NCBI GenBank assembly: GCA_030618905.1
Contig: JAUXCL010000037.1
Coordinates: 1-15,248 of the forward strand
From: Bacteroidales bacterium
GTDB taxonomy: Bacteria > Bacteroidota > Bacteroidia > Bacteroidales > B18-G4
DNA length: 15,248 nt
Direction of reading: 5' to 3'
Shown: positions 1-7,660 of the stretch, piece by piece
Numbering within the stretch: position 1 is the first letter of the stretch
Layout: each line of letters begins with the position of its first letter
The notes under the pieces: model-generated
What the model saw: only the letters and a program-made list of their open reading frames with translations
What the model was told of the DNA's origin: nothing
The model's database searches: none
Program-made: the position numbers and the translations under genes

Positions 1-1223
1 CCACTTTCCGTGATCAGGATATCATTTTCAATCCTGATCCCCATTTTTTCTTCACGGATATACAGACCCGGCTCACAGGTCAACACCATTCCGGGCTTGA
101 ACTGTTCATATTTCGATCCTGAATCATGAACATCCAGTCCCAGAAAATGGCTGGTGCCATGCATGAAATACCGGGTATATAAAGGCTTATCAGGATCCTG
201 GGCTTTAATATCAGCCAAACTGAAAAGGCCCAGATTTACCATTTGTTCTTCCATTAACTGGTTAACCTCCTTGTTGACCTGCTCGATCGTATTTCCCGGC
301 ACAAATAGTTTGCCGGCTTCCCGTTGTACTTTCAGGACAGCATTATAACAGGCCTTCTGGCGTGTTGAGAATTTACCATTAACCGGAATTGTCCTGCTCA
401 TATCAGCAGCATAATAGGCATACTCCGCTCCAAAATCCATCAGCAACAACTCTCCATCCCTGCATTCAAAGTCATTTTTAATGTAATGTAAAATGCAAGC
501 CCTTTCTCCTGAACCGATAATTGGTTGATAGGCATTGCCATTGGCCTTGTTCATTGTAAATTCATGTTCGATCTCCGCCTGTATTTCATATTCCATCATG
601 CCAGGTTTCAAGACCTTCATGACCCGGTGAAAAGCTTTATTGGTGATTTCACAGGCTTTTCTCATTAAATCAAGTTCCAAAGGATCTTTGATTTTTCGCA
701 ATTCATGCAGGATAGGTGCCGCCCTCTTGTATTCATGCCAGGGAAACTTTTCCTTCAATTCCGCAGCAAACCTTAAATCAAAATAAGGAACAGGATTGGC
801 ATATTTAGGATATTCATTGGCGTTCAGGTACACATGGTCGGAATGTACCATGATCTCACTCAGGATCATGTCAAATTGGTCAAGCCAGACTACTGTCTTA
901 ATACCTGAGATCTCCCGGGCTTCTTCAATTGCGTATTTAGGTCCTTCCCAGGTCTCAAGATCGCTGTTTGTCTTCATGATCAACAGCACTTCCCTGAATT
1001 TCTTATTTGGAAAATCAGGTGCCAGTATCAAACGGGTCTTTTCCTGGTCAATCCCGCTAAGGTAGAACAAGTCTGAATGTTGCCTGAAAGGAAAATGCTG
1101 ATCGCCATTCCTGGGGTATTCATCATTGGAATTGATAATGGCCACTGAGCGGGTTTGCATTCTCTTAATGAATGCCTCACGGTTTCTGCTAAAGAGCTTT
1201 GAATCAATAACTTCCTGCCTCAT
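1..1223 (-). CDS. pepP: Xaa-Pro aminopeptidase (M24B), 3' end outside window
   Basis: Reading the minus strand from the ATG at 1223-1221 gives 407 codons without a stop before the left edge. The N-terminal part (about 1-170) matches the aminopeptidase P N-domain, with the segment HFPFRQHSDLFYLSG near residues 43-57. The C-terminal part is the pita-bread metallopeptidase fold. The dinuclear metal ligands are visible: D263 (MDFGAEY), D274 (AADMSRT), H359 (HGTSHFLGLDVHD), E384 (CEPGLYI) and E399 (RIEND). The two Asp are 11 residues apart, as in E. coli PepP. The enzyme removes N-terminal residues that precede proline, in the cytoplasm; no signal peptide is seen. Family members are about 430-460 residues, so only a short C-terminal piece is missing. 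It is divergent from sdhC. A related M24 dipeptidase is the only real alternative. Confidence 0.93.
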   Translation of the reverse strand, partial: MRQEVIDSKLFSRNREAFIKRMQTRSVAIINSNDEYPRNGDQHFPFRQHSDLFYLSGIDQEKTRLILAPDFPNKKFREVLLIMKTNSDLETWEGPKYAIEEAREISGIKTVVWLDQFDMILSEIMVHSDHVYLNANEYPKYANPVPYFDLRFAAELKEKFPWHEYKRAAPILHELRKIKDPLELDLMRKACEITNKAFHRVMKVLKPGMMEYEIQAEIEHEFTMNKANGNAYQPIIGSGERACILHYIKNDFECRDGELLLMDFGAEYAYYAADMSRTIPVNGKFSTRQKACYNAVLKVQREAGKLFVPGNTIEQVNKEVNQLMEEQMVNLGLFSLADIKAQDPDKPLYTRYFMHGTSHFLGLDVHDSGSKYEQFKPGMVLTCEPGLYIREEKMGIRIENDILITES

Positions 1224-1302
1224 AATCAATTGCTTACTATTTAAATTGAGTAAAAATTATCAGTATCATAACACCGGTGAAAATTAACAGCAGATTATTA
1301 AT

Positions 1303-1310
1303 TATTTTTG
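1303..1310 (+). promoter_or_regulatory. Bacteroidota -7 promoter element upstream of sdhC
   Basis: TATTTTTG matches the Bacteroidota sigma-factor -7 consensus TAnnTTTG at all six fixed positions. It would place transcription start near 1315-1320 and give sdhC a leader of about 70 bases. No clear TTTG -33 element is seen at the usual 19-21 base spacing, so the call rests on the -7 element and its position in a divergent spacer. Confidence 0.5.
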
Positions 1311-1331
1311 CGTTCAATTTAAATGCAAAGT

Positions 1332-1348
1332 AAAGCTTTTTAAGCTTT
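1332..1348. repeat. Inverted repeat in sdhC leader
   Basis: AAAGCTT, a 3-base TTT spacer, then AAGCTTT form a perfect 7-bp inverted repeat. It lies about 22 bases downstream of the candidate -7 element and 42 bases before the sdhC ATG. It could be an operator half-site pair or a small leader hairpin. It is A+T rich, so a chance origin is possible. Confidence 0.4.
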
Positions 1349-1389
1349 TGCTTTATCGTTTTTCAAATCTTCAGATAAAATCATGTGTT

Positions 1390-2067
1390 ATGAGTAAGTT
1401 CTTGCACTATTCCTCCATGACCAAGAAATTCATCATGGCAATTGCGGGATTGTTTTTGATCGCATTTCTTCCTGTGCATCTGGGAATCAACCTTTTTATC
1501 CTTCCAATCACTGAAGGACATGAGGAGACCTTCCGTGAAGCCGTGCATTTCATGATCAGTAACCCGCTGGTCAAGATTGGTGAGCTGTTTCTATTTGCCG
1601 CTTTTAGCATCCATGTGATCCAGGGGGTGATATTGCAATTACAAAACTGGTTGGCCAGGCCTAAAAGGTATAAGATCGAAGGATGGGCACATACTTCATT
1701 TTTTTCCAAATTCATGATCCATACCGGAGCCGTTATCTTCGTATTCCTGCTTATCCATTTTATCAATTTCTATTTTGTGAAGTTAGGGTGGACAAATGCA
1801 CCACAGGGTATAGTTCCAGTGGAAAACAACCATGACTTCTACCATATGGCCACAAACTTATTTTCAAATTCGGCATATTCTATTGTCTATATTGTGATGT
1901 TCCTGGCACTTGCTTTCCATCTGAACCATGCTTTTCAATCAGCTTTCCAGACTTTCGGATTGAACCATAGCAAGTATACCCCGGCCATCAAGTTTATCGG
2001 GCATCTGTACTCAATTTTTATTCCCCTGGGATTCATCACAATTCCTTTATATTTTTTATTGTTTTAA
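1390..2067 (+). CDS. sdhC: Succinate dehydrogenase/fumarate reductase cytochrome b subunit (b558 family)
   Basis: This is the membrane anchor of complex II; it carries heme b and passes electrons between the SdhB Fe-S clusters and the quinone pool. The ATG at 1390 gives 225 residues, normal for the single-anchor b558 family. About five hydrophobic segments are seen (roughly 15-40, 60-85, 105-130, 160-182, 202-225). Candidate heme-ligand histidines are H30, H75, H111 or H123, and H177. The family signatures LQNWLARPKRY (84-94) and FHLNHAFQSAFQTFGLNH (176-193) are clear. The frame stays open upstream to a TTG at 1348, but that extension looks like leader sequence. There is no separate sdhD, consistent with this one-subunit anchor type. 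The sdhA start lies 40 bases downstream. Whether the complex runs mainly as succinate oxidase or fumarate reductase cannot be decided from sequence. Confidence 0.93.
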   Translation: MSKFLHYSSMTKKFIMAIAGLFLIAFLPVHLGINLFILPITEGHEETFREAVHFMISNPLVKIGELFLFAAFSIHVIQGVILQLQNWLARPKRYKIEGWAHTSFFSKFMIHTGAVIFVFLLIHFINFYFVKLGWTNAPQGIVPVENNHDFYHMATNLFSNSAYSIVYIVMFLALAFHLNHAFQSAFQTFGLNHSKYTPAIKFIGHLYSIFIPLGFITIPLYFLLF

Positions 2068-2087
2068 TGATTCGATAATTAGGATCT

Positions 2088-2100
2088 GTATTTAAAATAC
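2088..2100. repeat. Short palindrome between sdhC and sdhA
   Basis: GTATTTAAAATAC is a perfect palindrome with 6-bp arms around one central base, ending 7 bases before the sdhA ATG at 2108. Its right part overlaps an AAATACCG octamer that recurs before sdhB. It may influence translation start or be coincidental. Confidence 0.3.
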
Positions 2101-2107
2101 CGAGACC

Positions 2108-4027
2108 ATGAGTAAATTAGACGCTAAAATACCTGAAGGACCCCTGGCAGAAAAATGGACCAATTACAAAGCTTCCCAGAAGCTGGTCAATCCTGCCAAT
2201 AAAAAGAAACTCGACATTATTCTGGTGGGTACAGGCCTCGCTGGAAGTGCTGCCGCATCAAGCCTGGGTGAATTGGGCTATAATGTGAAAGTGTTTTGTT
2301 TCCAGGACTCACCCCGTCGCGCCCATTCCGTTGCCGCACAGGGGGGCATCAATGCAGCCAAAAATTATCAGAATGACGGTGACAGCATCTATCGTTTATT
2401 TTATGATATCATAAAAGGTGGCGATTACCGTGCCAGGGAAGCCAATGTTTACCGTGCCGCAGAAGTCAGTAACGACACCATCGACCAATTGACGGCACAG
2501 GGTGTACCTTTTGCCAGGGATTACGGTGGCACATTGGATAACAGGTCATTTGGAGGTGTTCAGGTTTCCAGGACTTTCTATGCCAAGGGCCAGACCGGGC
2601 AACAGTGTTTATTGGGTGCGTTTTCCGGACTCTGCCGGCAAATCGATAAGGGCACTGTCACCATGTACCCTCGCCGTGAAATGCTGGACCTGGTTGTTAT
2701 TGATGGAAAAGCCAGGGGCATCATCACCAGGAACCTGGTGAGCGGAGAATTGGAACGACATGCCGGGCATTCTGTTATCCTGGCGACCGGTGGATATGGA
2801 ACCATTTATTACCTGTCTACCCTTGCCATCGGATCAAATGTTTCCGCCGCATGGAGTGCATATAAGAAAGGAGCCTTTTTTGGCAATCCCAGCTTCGTCC
2901 AAATCCATCCCACCAGTATCCCGGTTTTGAACGATTACCAATCCAAGCTGACCCTGATGTCGGAATCATTGCGTAACGATGGCAGAATTTGGGTGCCCAA
3001 GGGGAAAGGGGATCAAAGACATGCCAACGACATCCCTGAAGAAGAAAGAGATTATTACCTGGAAAGACGCTATCCTGCATTGGGCAACCTGGTACCGAGA
3101 GATGTGGCTTCAAGGGCAGCCAAAGAACGCTGCGATGCCGGTTATGGCGTTGGAGATACCGGTTTGGCAGTGAACCTTGACTTCAAAGATGCTATCGCCA
3201 AACAGGGCAAAAAGGCCATTGAAAACAAGTATGGCAACCTCTTCGAAATGTATGAAAAAATTACCGGGTTCAACCCCTATATAGAGCCGATGAGAATATA
3301 CCCTGCAGGTCATTATACCATGGGTGGATTATGGGTCGACTACAACCTCATGACAACCATACCCGGGCTCTTTGCTATCGGAGAATCTAACTTTTCCGAT
3401 CATGGGGCTAACCGCCTTGGCGCTGCCTCTTTGATGCAATGTGCCGGTGATGGCTATTTTGTGATCCCTAATACCATCACCAATTATATGGCTGATGAGA
3501 TCAGGACAGCCCGGATCCAAACAGACTCCCCTGAATTTGAAGAAGCTGAAAAAACATCCAGGGAAAGGATTGCCAGATTACTGGCAGTCAATGGCACGCA
3601 AACAGCGACATCCTTTCACAAAAGACTGGGTAAAATAATGTGGGATTATTGCGGAATGTCAAGGAATGAGGAAGGTTTAAAAAAAGGGCTTGACCTGGTT
3701 GAAGAATTGGAAAAAGAATTTTGGGCTGAAGTCAAGATCCCCGGGGATGCCGATGAACTTAACCAGGAACTCGAGAAAGCTGTCCGGGTGGCCGATTTCT
3801 TTCAGCTTGCTAAATTGATGATCGCTGATGGGCTGAGCCGTAAAGAGTCATGTGGAGCACACTTCCGTGAGGAAAGCCAGACCGAAGCCGGGGAAGCCAG
3901 GCGTAATGATGATCAATATTCTTACGTTTCTGCCTGGGAATACATGGGCGATGATCAAGCGCCTCAACTGCATAAGGAAGACTTAAATTTTGAATTTGTT
4001 GAACTCAAGGAACGGAGTTATAAATAA
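2108..4027 (+). CDS. sdhA: Succinate dehydrogenase/fumarate reductase flavoprotein subunit
   Basis: This catalytic subunit interconverts succinate and fumarate on the cytoplasmic side of the membrane using covalent FAD. It has 639 residues, usual for the Bacteroidota form. The N-terminal Rossmann motif GTGLAG is at 41-46. The flavinylation His is H73, in [15 protein letters not shown] at 267-270, LRNDGR at 288-293, PRDVASR at 330-336 and HYTMGG at 402-407 supply the substrate-binding and catalytic His/Arg residues of the family. The second FAD segment is [18 protein letters not shown] at 425-442. The C-terminal helical domain contains the conserved [16 protein letters not shown]. The ATG at 2108 is chosen because the preceding sequence has no coding similarity. 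It is followed 20 bases later by sdhB. All key residues are present, so the enzyme should be active. Confidence 0.97.
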   Translation: MSKLDAKIPEGPLAEKWTNYKASQKLVNPANKKKLDIILVGTGLAGSAAASSLGELGYNVKVFCFQDSPRRAHSVAAQGGINAAKNYQNDGDSIYRLFYDIIKGGDYRAREANVYRAAEVSNDTIDQLTAQGVPFARDYGGTLDNRSFGGVQVSRTFYAKGQTGQQCLLGAFSGLCRQIDKGTVTMYPRREMLDLVVIDGKARGIITRNLVSGELERHAGHSVILATGGYGTIYYLSTLAIGSNVSAAWSAYKKGAFFGNPSFVQIHPTSIPVLNDYQSKLTLMSESLRNDGRIWVPKGKGDQRHANDIPEEERDYYLERRYPALGNLVPRDVASRAAKERCDAGYGVGDTGLAVNLDFKDAIAKQGKKAIENKYGNLFEMYEKITGFNPYIEPMRIYPAGHYTMGGLWVDYNLMTTIPGLFAIGESNFSDHGANRLGAASLMQCAGDGYFVIPNTITNYMADEIRTARIQTDSPEFEEAEKTSRERIARLLAVNGTQTATSFHKRLGKIMWDYCGMSRNEEGLKKGLDLVEELEKEFWAEVKIPGDADELNQELEKAVRVADFFQLAKLMIADGLSRKESCGAHFREESQTEAGEARRNDDQYSYVSAWEYMGDDQAPQLHKEDLNFEFVELKERSYK

Positions 4028-4047
4028 CCTATAAATACCGGATTGCC

Positions 4048-4803
4048 ATGAACATAAAACTCAAGATCTGGCGACAGAAAAATGCAACAGTAAAAGGAAA
4101 GTTTATCAACTATTCCCTTGAAGATGTTTCTCCTGAGATGTCATTTCTCGAGATGATGGATGCATTAAACATAAAGCTCATTACAGAGGGAGATGAACCT
4201 GTAGCTTTTGAAAGCGATTGCAGGGAAGGTATTTGCGGTACCTGTGGCCTTTATATCAATGGAAGGCCACACGGACCTGAAGGCAAAACCACTACCTGTG
4301 AGTTACATATGCGTTCTTTCAAAGATGGCGCTACCATCGCTGTCGAACCCTGGAGATCCAGGGCCTTTCCGGTAATCAGGGACCTGGTTGTCGACAGAAC
4401 TCCTTTTGATAAAATATTGCATGCCGGTGGTTTTATCTCCATCAATGCCGGTGCAGCTCTGGACGCCAACACTATCCTGGTCAAAAAAACACATGCCGAC
4501 GAGGCATTTAATTCAGCAGCTTGTGTAGGTTGCGGTGCCTGCGTGGCAGCCTGTAAAAATGCATCGGCCATGTTATTTGTCTCTGCAAAAGTATCTCAGT
4601 ATGCCTTGTTCCCACAGGGTCAGATTGAAGCCAGCAAAAGGGTGCAAAAGATGGTGGCTAAAATGGATGAGATGGGATTTGGCAATTGCACAAATACTTA
4701 TGCCTGTGAAGCAGAATGTCCAAAAGGCATCTCCATCACAAATATTGCCCGAATGAACAGGCAGTTCATCCAGGCCAAAGTTTGCGCCCAAAAAGATTTC
4801 TAA
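4048..4803 (+). CDS. sdhB: Succinate dehydrogenase/fumarate reductase iron-sulfur subunit
   Basis: This 251-residue electron-transfer subunit connects the SdhA flavin to the SdhC hemes. The N-terminal ferredoxin domain binds a [2Fe-2S] cluster through C58, C63, C66 and C84 (CREGICGTC and TTTC). The C-terminal domain has C159, C162 and C165 (CVGCGAC) plus C224 for the [4Fe-4S] cluster. C169, C214 and C220 fit the [3Fe-4S] cluster. The spacing matches SdhB/FrdB, including six residues between C214 and C220. No ligand is missing. It closes the sdhCAB set, and holB begins only 16 bases after its stop, so read-through transcription is likely. Confidence 0.97.
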   Translation: MNIKLKIWRQKNATVKGKFINYSLEDVSPEMSFLEMMDALNIKLITEGDEPVAFESDCREGICGTCGLYINGRPHGPEGKTTTCELHMRSFKDGATIAVEPWRSRAFPVIRDLVVDRTPFDKILHAGGFISINAGAALDANTILVKKTHADEAFNSAACVGCGACVAACKNASAMLFVSAKVSQYALFPQGQIEASKRVQKMVAKMDEMGFGNCTNTYACEAECPKGISITNIARMNRQFIQAKVCAQKDF

Positions 4804-4819
4804 CAGATCATGTTATCTT

Positions 4820-5971
4820 ATGCTTTTTAAAGAAATACCAGGACATCAAGACATCAAAGAAAAACTGATCCAAACTGTCCGGGACAGCCGTATCAGTCAT
4901 GCCCAGCTCTTCCTGGGGCCAGAAGGTTCTGGTAAATTCGCCCTGGCTTTGGCTTATGCCCAGTACATCAATTGCAAGGCCCCACAGCCGGATGATTCAT
5001 GCGGAGTTTGTCCTTCATGCATCAAATACAGGCAGCTGGCCCACCCCGATTTGCATTTTATGTACCCGGTGAATACCACGAAAGAAATCAAGAAGAAACC
5101 GAAAAGTCTTGATTTCATCAAAGCCTGGAGGGAATTCGTCCTTGAGAGTGATTATTTCCCCGTCCTTAATGCCTGGTACGAGAAGATTGGCATTGAGAAT
5201 AAGCAAGGCCTTATCCAAACCGAAGATGCCAGGGAGGTCATGCGTATTTTGAGTTTCAAAAGCTATGAGTCAGAATATAAGATCATGATCATCTGGATGG
5301 CAGAAAAATTTCATCATACAGTAGCTCCCAGGTTTCTGAAAATCCTTGAGGAACCACCCGACAAAACATTATTTCTGTTGATCGCAGAAGCCCAGGACAA
5401 GATGATTTCCACCATCATCTCCCGTACCCAAATTGTGAAGATCCCCAGGTTGGATGATCAAAATCTGTTTGAAATACTGATCAACAAAACCGGTTCCACA
5501 GAAAAGGAAGTCAGAGATGCAGTTGCCGTGGCAAATGGGAATTATGTTGTGGCACACAGGTTTTTAAGTGAGGTTGACACCAATGATGTGAACATGAACC
5601 TGTTCCGGGATTGGATGCGTTTATGTTATAAAAAGGAAATCATAAACATTGAAAAATTTGTTTCTGAGATTGCAGGAAAGCGCAGAGAAGAGTTGAAATC
5701 TTTTTTCCTTTTTGCTTTAAGGGTTGTCAGAAGCGAAATGCTGATCCATTATCAGAATGAAGCCCTGGTCAGGTCAAGCAAAGAGGAAGAAGAATTCCTT
5801 TATAAATTATCGCCCTATATGAATGCAGCCAATATACGTCAATTCGCAGAAGCATTCGATAAGGCCTACTATTATATTGAAAGAAATGCCAATCCTTCCA
5901 TAACCTTTATGGATCTGTCATTGAAGGCAATACGCCTGTTAAAGCTAAAGCCTGCCGAAAAAGTCGGATAA
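4820..5971 (+). CDS. holB: DNA polymerase III delta' subunit (clamp loader)
   Basis: This is an AAA+ clamp-loader subunit of 383 residues that helps load the sliding clamp during replication. Visible landmarks are a P-loop-like GPEGSGKF at 33-40, a zinc-module Cys set C52, C61, C64 and C67 (CGVCPSC), the motif HPDLHFMYPV at 75-84, LKILEEPP at 173-180, and the SRTQ arginine-finger motif at 201-204. The P-loop ends in Lys-Phe instead of Lys-Ser/Thr. The Walker B region reads IMIIWMAE without an acidic pair. Both point to a non-hydrolysing delta' rather than the DnaX ATPase. Residues about 81-130 form an insert between the zinc module and the rest of the AAA+ core. It sits between sdhB and ricT. 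DnaX is the main alternative but is unlikely on length and motifs. Confidence 0.9.
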   Translation: MLFKEIPGHQDIKEKLIQTVRDSRISHAQLFLGPEGSGKFALALAYAQYINCKAPQPDDSCGVCPSCIKYRQLAHPDLHFMYPVNTTKEIKKKPKSLDFIKAWREFVLESDYFPVLNAWYEKIGIENKQGLIQTEDAREVMRILSFKSYESEYKIMIIWMAEKFHHTVAPRFLKILEEPPDKTLFLLIAEAQDKMISTIISRTQIVKIPRLDDQNLFEILINKTGSTEKEVRDAVAVANGNYVVAHRFLSEVDTNDVNMNLFRDWMRLCYKKEIINIEKFVSEIAGKRREELKSFFLFALRVVRSEMLIHYQNEALVRSSKEEEEFLYKLSPYMNAANIRQFAEAFDKAYYYIERNANPSITFMDLSLKAIRLLKLKPAEKVG

Positions 5972-5976
5972 TTGCT

Positions 5977-5984
5977 TAAATTTG
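5977..5984 (+). promoter_or_regulatory. Possible -7 promoter element before ricT
   Basis: TAAATTTG fits TAnnTTTG exactly and lies just after the holB stop, 18 bases before the ricT ATG. No TTTG -33 element is visible at normal spacing, and the leader would be only a few bases long. In an A+T-rich genome such a match can arise by chance. Confidence 0.25.
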
Positions 5985-6002
5985 CATTTCCAGGTAAAGC
6001 AT

Positions 6003-7118
6003 ATGGATGATCGCAACCATAAAGTAAAAAATAATATCTTTCTCACCAGGGGGTGTAAGTCTACTCCTCAGGGAAATGGCAGGGATGAGCAGGTATTCAA
6101 GCATGGTTGCTGCAAGCTTGATAGCTCCGAATGGCTTAATGATGTTGCAACACCACAGAGCCAATCTTCCTTTAACCTCGTAGAAGTCAGGTTTAAAAAC
6201 AGCCGCAAGGACTTTTTCCGGACCTCCGACGCTTATAATTTTAATGTGGGTGATATCGTTGCGGTTGAAGCGGCACCAGGACATGATATTGGTATTGTAA
6301 CCCTCACAGGTGAAACCGCCCGTCTGCAGATGAAGAAAAAAGATGTTGACCCTTCATCAGAAACCATCAAAAAGATCTATCGCAGGGCCCGGGCATCAGA
6401 TATTGAAAAGTGGGTTAGTGCCGTAGAACGGGAAGACTCCACCATGCAAAAGACGAAAGCCATAGCCAATGATCTGAACCTGGAAATGAAATTCAACGAT
6501 ATCGAATACCAGGGAGATAATACAAAGGCTATTTTCTATTATACGGCTGAAGAAAGAGTTGATTTCCGTGAACTTATTAAAAAACTGGCTGAGCAGTTCA
6601 AGATCAGGATTGAGATGAAGCAGATCGGTGTACGACAGGAAGCAAGCAGGATTGGTGGCATTGGATCTTGTGGGCGTGAATTGTGCTGTGCCACATGGTT
6701 GGTCAACTTCAAATCAGTGACAACAAACGCCGCACGTGTTCAGCAACTTTCATTAAATCCCCAGAAACTGGCCGGACAATGCAGTAAACTAAAATGCTGC
6801 CTGAAATTTGAATGTGACAACTATCTGGATGCCATGAATTCATTTCCTGACCCCCGTATTGTCCTGAAGATGAAAAAAGGGGAAGCCATCCATCATAAAA
6901 CAGATATCTTCAACAAAATCATGTGGTACTCATATGTGGATGACAAATCCAATATCCATGCCCTGCCGGTTGACCAGGTTAGAGAGATTATTGAGGAAAA
7001 CAATAAAGGTAAGTCTCCGGATAAACTGGAAGACTTTACCAATGTGAAGGAACGCAAAGTTGACTTCGAAAATTCACTGAACCATGAAGACCTGAAACGC
7101 TTTGATGAAAAGAAATAA
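6003..7118 (+). CDS. ricT: PSP1-domain protein, RicT (YaaT) family, predicted Fe-S protein
   Basis: The ATG at 6003 gives 371 residues. The PSP1 C-terminal domain spans roughly 120-290, with FNDIEYQGDNTKAIFYY and IEMKQIGVRQEASRIGG typical of the family. Six cysteines form two C-x4-CC motifs: C223/C228/C229 (CGRELCC) and C260/C265/C266 (CSKLKCC). As I recall, these correspond to the [4Fe-4S] ligands of Bacillus RicT. A further Cys set (C18, C36, C37) lies in the N-terminal extension. In Bacillus, RicT works with RicA and RicF in RNA processing and developmental regulation; no such partners are in this window, so the role here is inferred only as regulatory or RNA-related. It follows holB by 31 bases, the same order as in Bacillus. 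The in-frame TTG at 5982 is a less likely start. Confidence 0.88.
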   Translation: MDDRNHKVKNNIFLTRGCKSTPQGNGRDEQVFKHGCCKLDSSEWLNDVATPQSQSSFNLVEVRFKNSRKDFFRTSDAYNFNVGDIVAVEAAPGHDIGIVTLTGETARLQMKKKDVDPSSETIKKIYRRARASDIEKWVSAVEREDSTMQKTKAIANDLNLEMKFNDIEYQGDNTKAIFYYTAEERVDFRELIKKLAEQFKIRIEMKQIGVRQEASRIGGIGSCGRELCCATWLVNFKSVTTNAARVQQLSLNPQKLAGQCSKLKCCLKFECDNYLDAMNSFPDPRIVLKMKKGEAIHHKTDIFNKIMWYSYVDDKSNIHALPVDQVREIIEENNKGKSPDKLEDFTNVKERKVDFENSLNHEDLKRFDEKK

Positions 7119-7170
7119 GATTTTATACAATAAATCCTTTTGTATTCCTTTATTTAGTAAACTCCCTGTG

Positions 7171-7647
7171 ATGATAAAGTCCAACACTTTCCGGATGCCT
7201 GTGCTGACATTCCTGTTGCTTGGACTCCTGATATCATGTGATCCCAACAGGGTATATGATCAAAATGTTAGGATCATCAATCAATCCTGGAATAAAGATT
7301 CATTGATCAAATTTCAGTTTCACATTGAGGATACCATTTCACTTCACAAGTTTTATCTCAATATCAGACACAATACCGATTACCCATACAGCAATATCTA
7401 TTTTTTCATGAACGGGATCTTCCCAAACGGTAATAAAACCAGGGATACCATAGAATGTTTGCTGGCTGATCCCAGGGGCAATTGGTTGGGAAAAGGCGCC
7501 GGTAAAATAAGGGATAATCGTATCCTTTTGAGGGAACACCTGAGATTTCCTGCCAGGGGAGATTATTCGTTCGAGATTGAACAGGCCATGCGCCAGATCA
7601 GCCTGAAAGGGGTTGAAGATATTGGTATTCGCATTGAAAAGGAATAG
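7171..7647 (+). CDS. gldH: Gliding motility lipoprotein GldH
   Basis: The ATG at 7171 gives 158 residues starting with a lipoprotein signal peptide: a short basic n-region, the hydrophobic run VLTFLLLGLL, and Cys23 after LLIS. The mature part shows the GldH pattern: CDPNRVYDQN, NIRHNTDYPYSNIYFF, DTIECLLADPRGNWLGKG, LRFPARGDYSFEIEQAMR and a final VEDIGIRIEK. In Flavobacterium, GldH is an envelope lipoprotein needed for gliding. Homologues also occur in non-gliding Bacteroidota, so motility should not be assumed. An in-frame ATG at 7105 overlaps the ricT end and would add 22 residues before this signal; the later start gives the better signal peptide. The pbp1A start follows 13 bases after the stop, consistent with co-expression with cell-wall synthesis. 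Confidence 0.85.
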   Translation: MIKSNTFRMPVLTFLLLGLLISCDPNRVYDQNVRIINQSWNKDSLIKFQFHIEDTISLHKFYLNIRHNTDYPYSNIYFFMNGIFPNGNKTRDTIECLLADPRGNWLGKGAGKIRDNRILLREHLRFPARGDYSFEIEQAMRQISLKGVEDIGIRIEKE

Positions 7648-7660
7648 TATTGATTATCAC

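Larger units (their letters stand above)
1224..1389. other. Divergent intergenic region pepP / sdhC
   Basis: This 166-base A+T-rich spacer separates the divergent pepP and sdhC starts. It holds a good Bacteroidota -7-type element facing sdhC and a 7-bp inverted repeat in the predicted sdhC leader. No convincing TAnnTTTG element was found facing pepP; the nearest on that strand, TACTTTG, is one base short. No RNA gene or riboswitch was recognised. Confidence 0.6.

Noticed and set aside
1311..1389. Riboswitch or leader peptide in the sdhC leader
   Set aside because: Only about 70 bases with a small A+T-rich palindrome; no known riboswitch core was recognisable.
1407..1766. Open frame of 119 codons antisense to sdhC
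   Set aside because: It lies entirely opposite a clearly conserved gene, its protein has no recognisable domain, and it is explained by codon bias of sdhC.
2817..3113. Antisense and alternate-frame open frames inside sdhA (also 2502-2805 and 3110-3520)
   Set aside because: All overlap the intact flavoprotein frame and show no family features.
5976..6284. Open frame of 102 codons antisense to the ricT start
   Set aside because: The plus-strand frame carries the Bacteroidota-type RicT N-terminal Cys region; the antisense protein resembles nothing known to me.
7105..7170. Earlier ATG for gldH, overlapping the ricT end
   Set aside because: It would place 22 extra residues before a complete lipoprotein signal peptide; the ATG at 7171 gives a normal signal length. 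It cannot be excluded.
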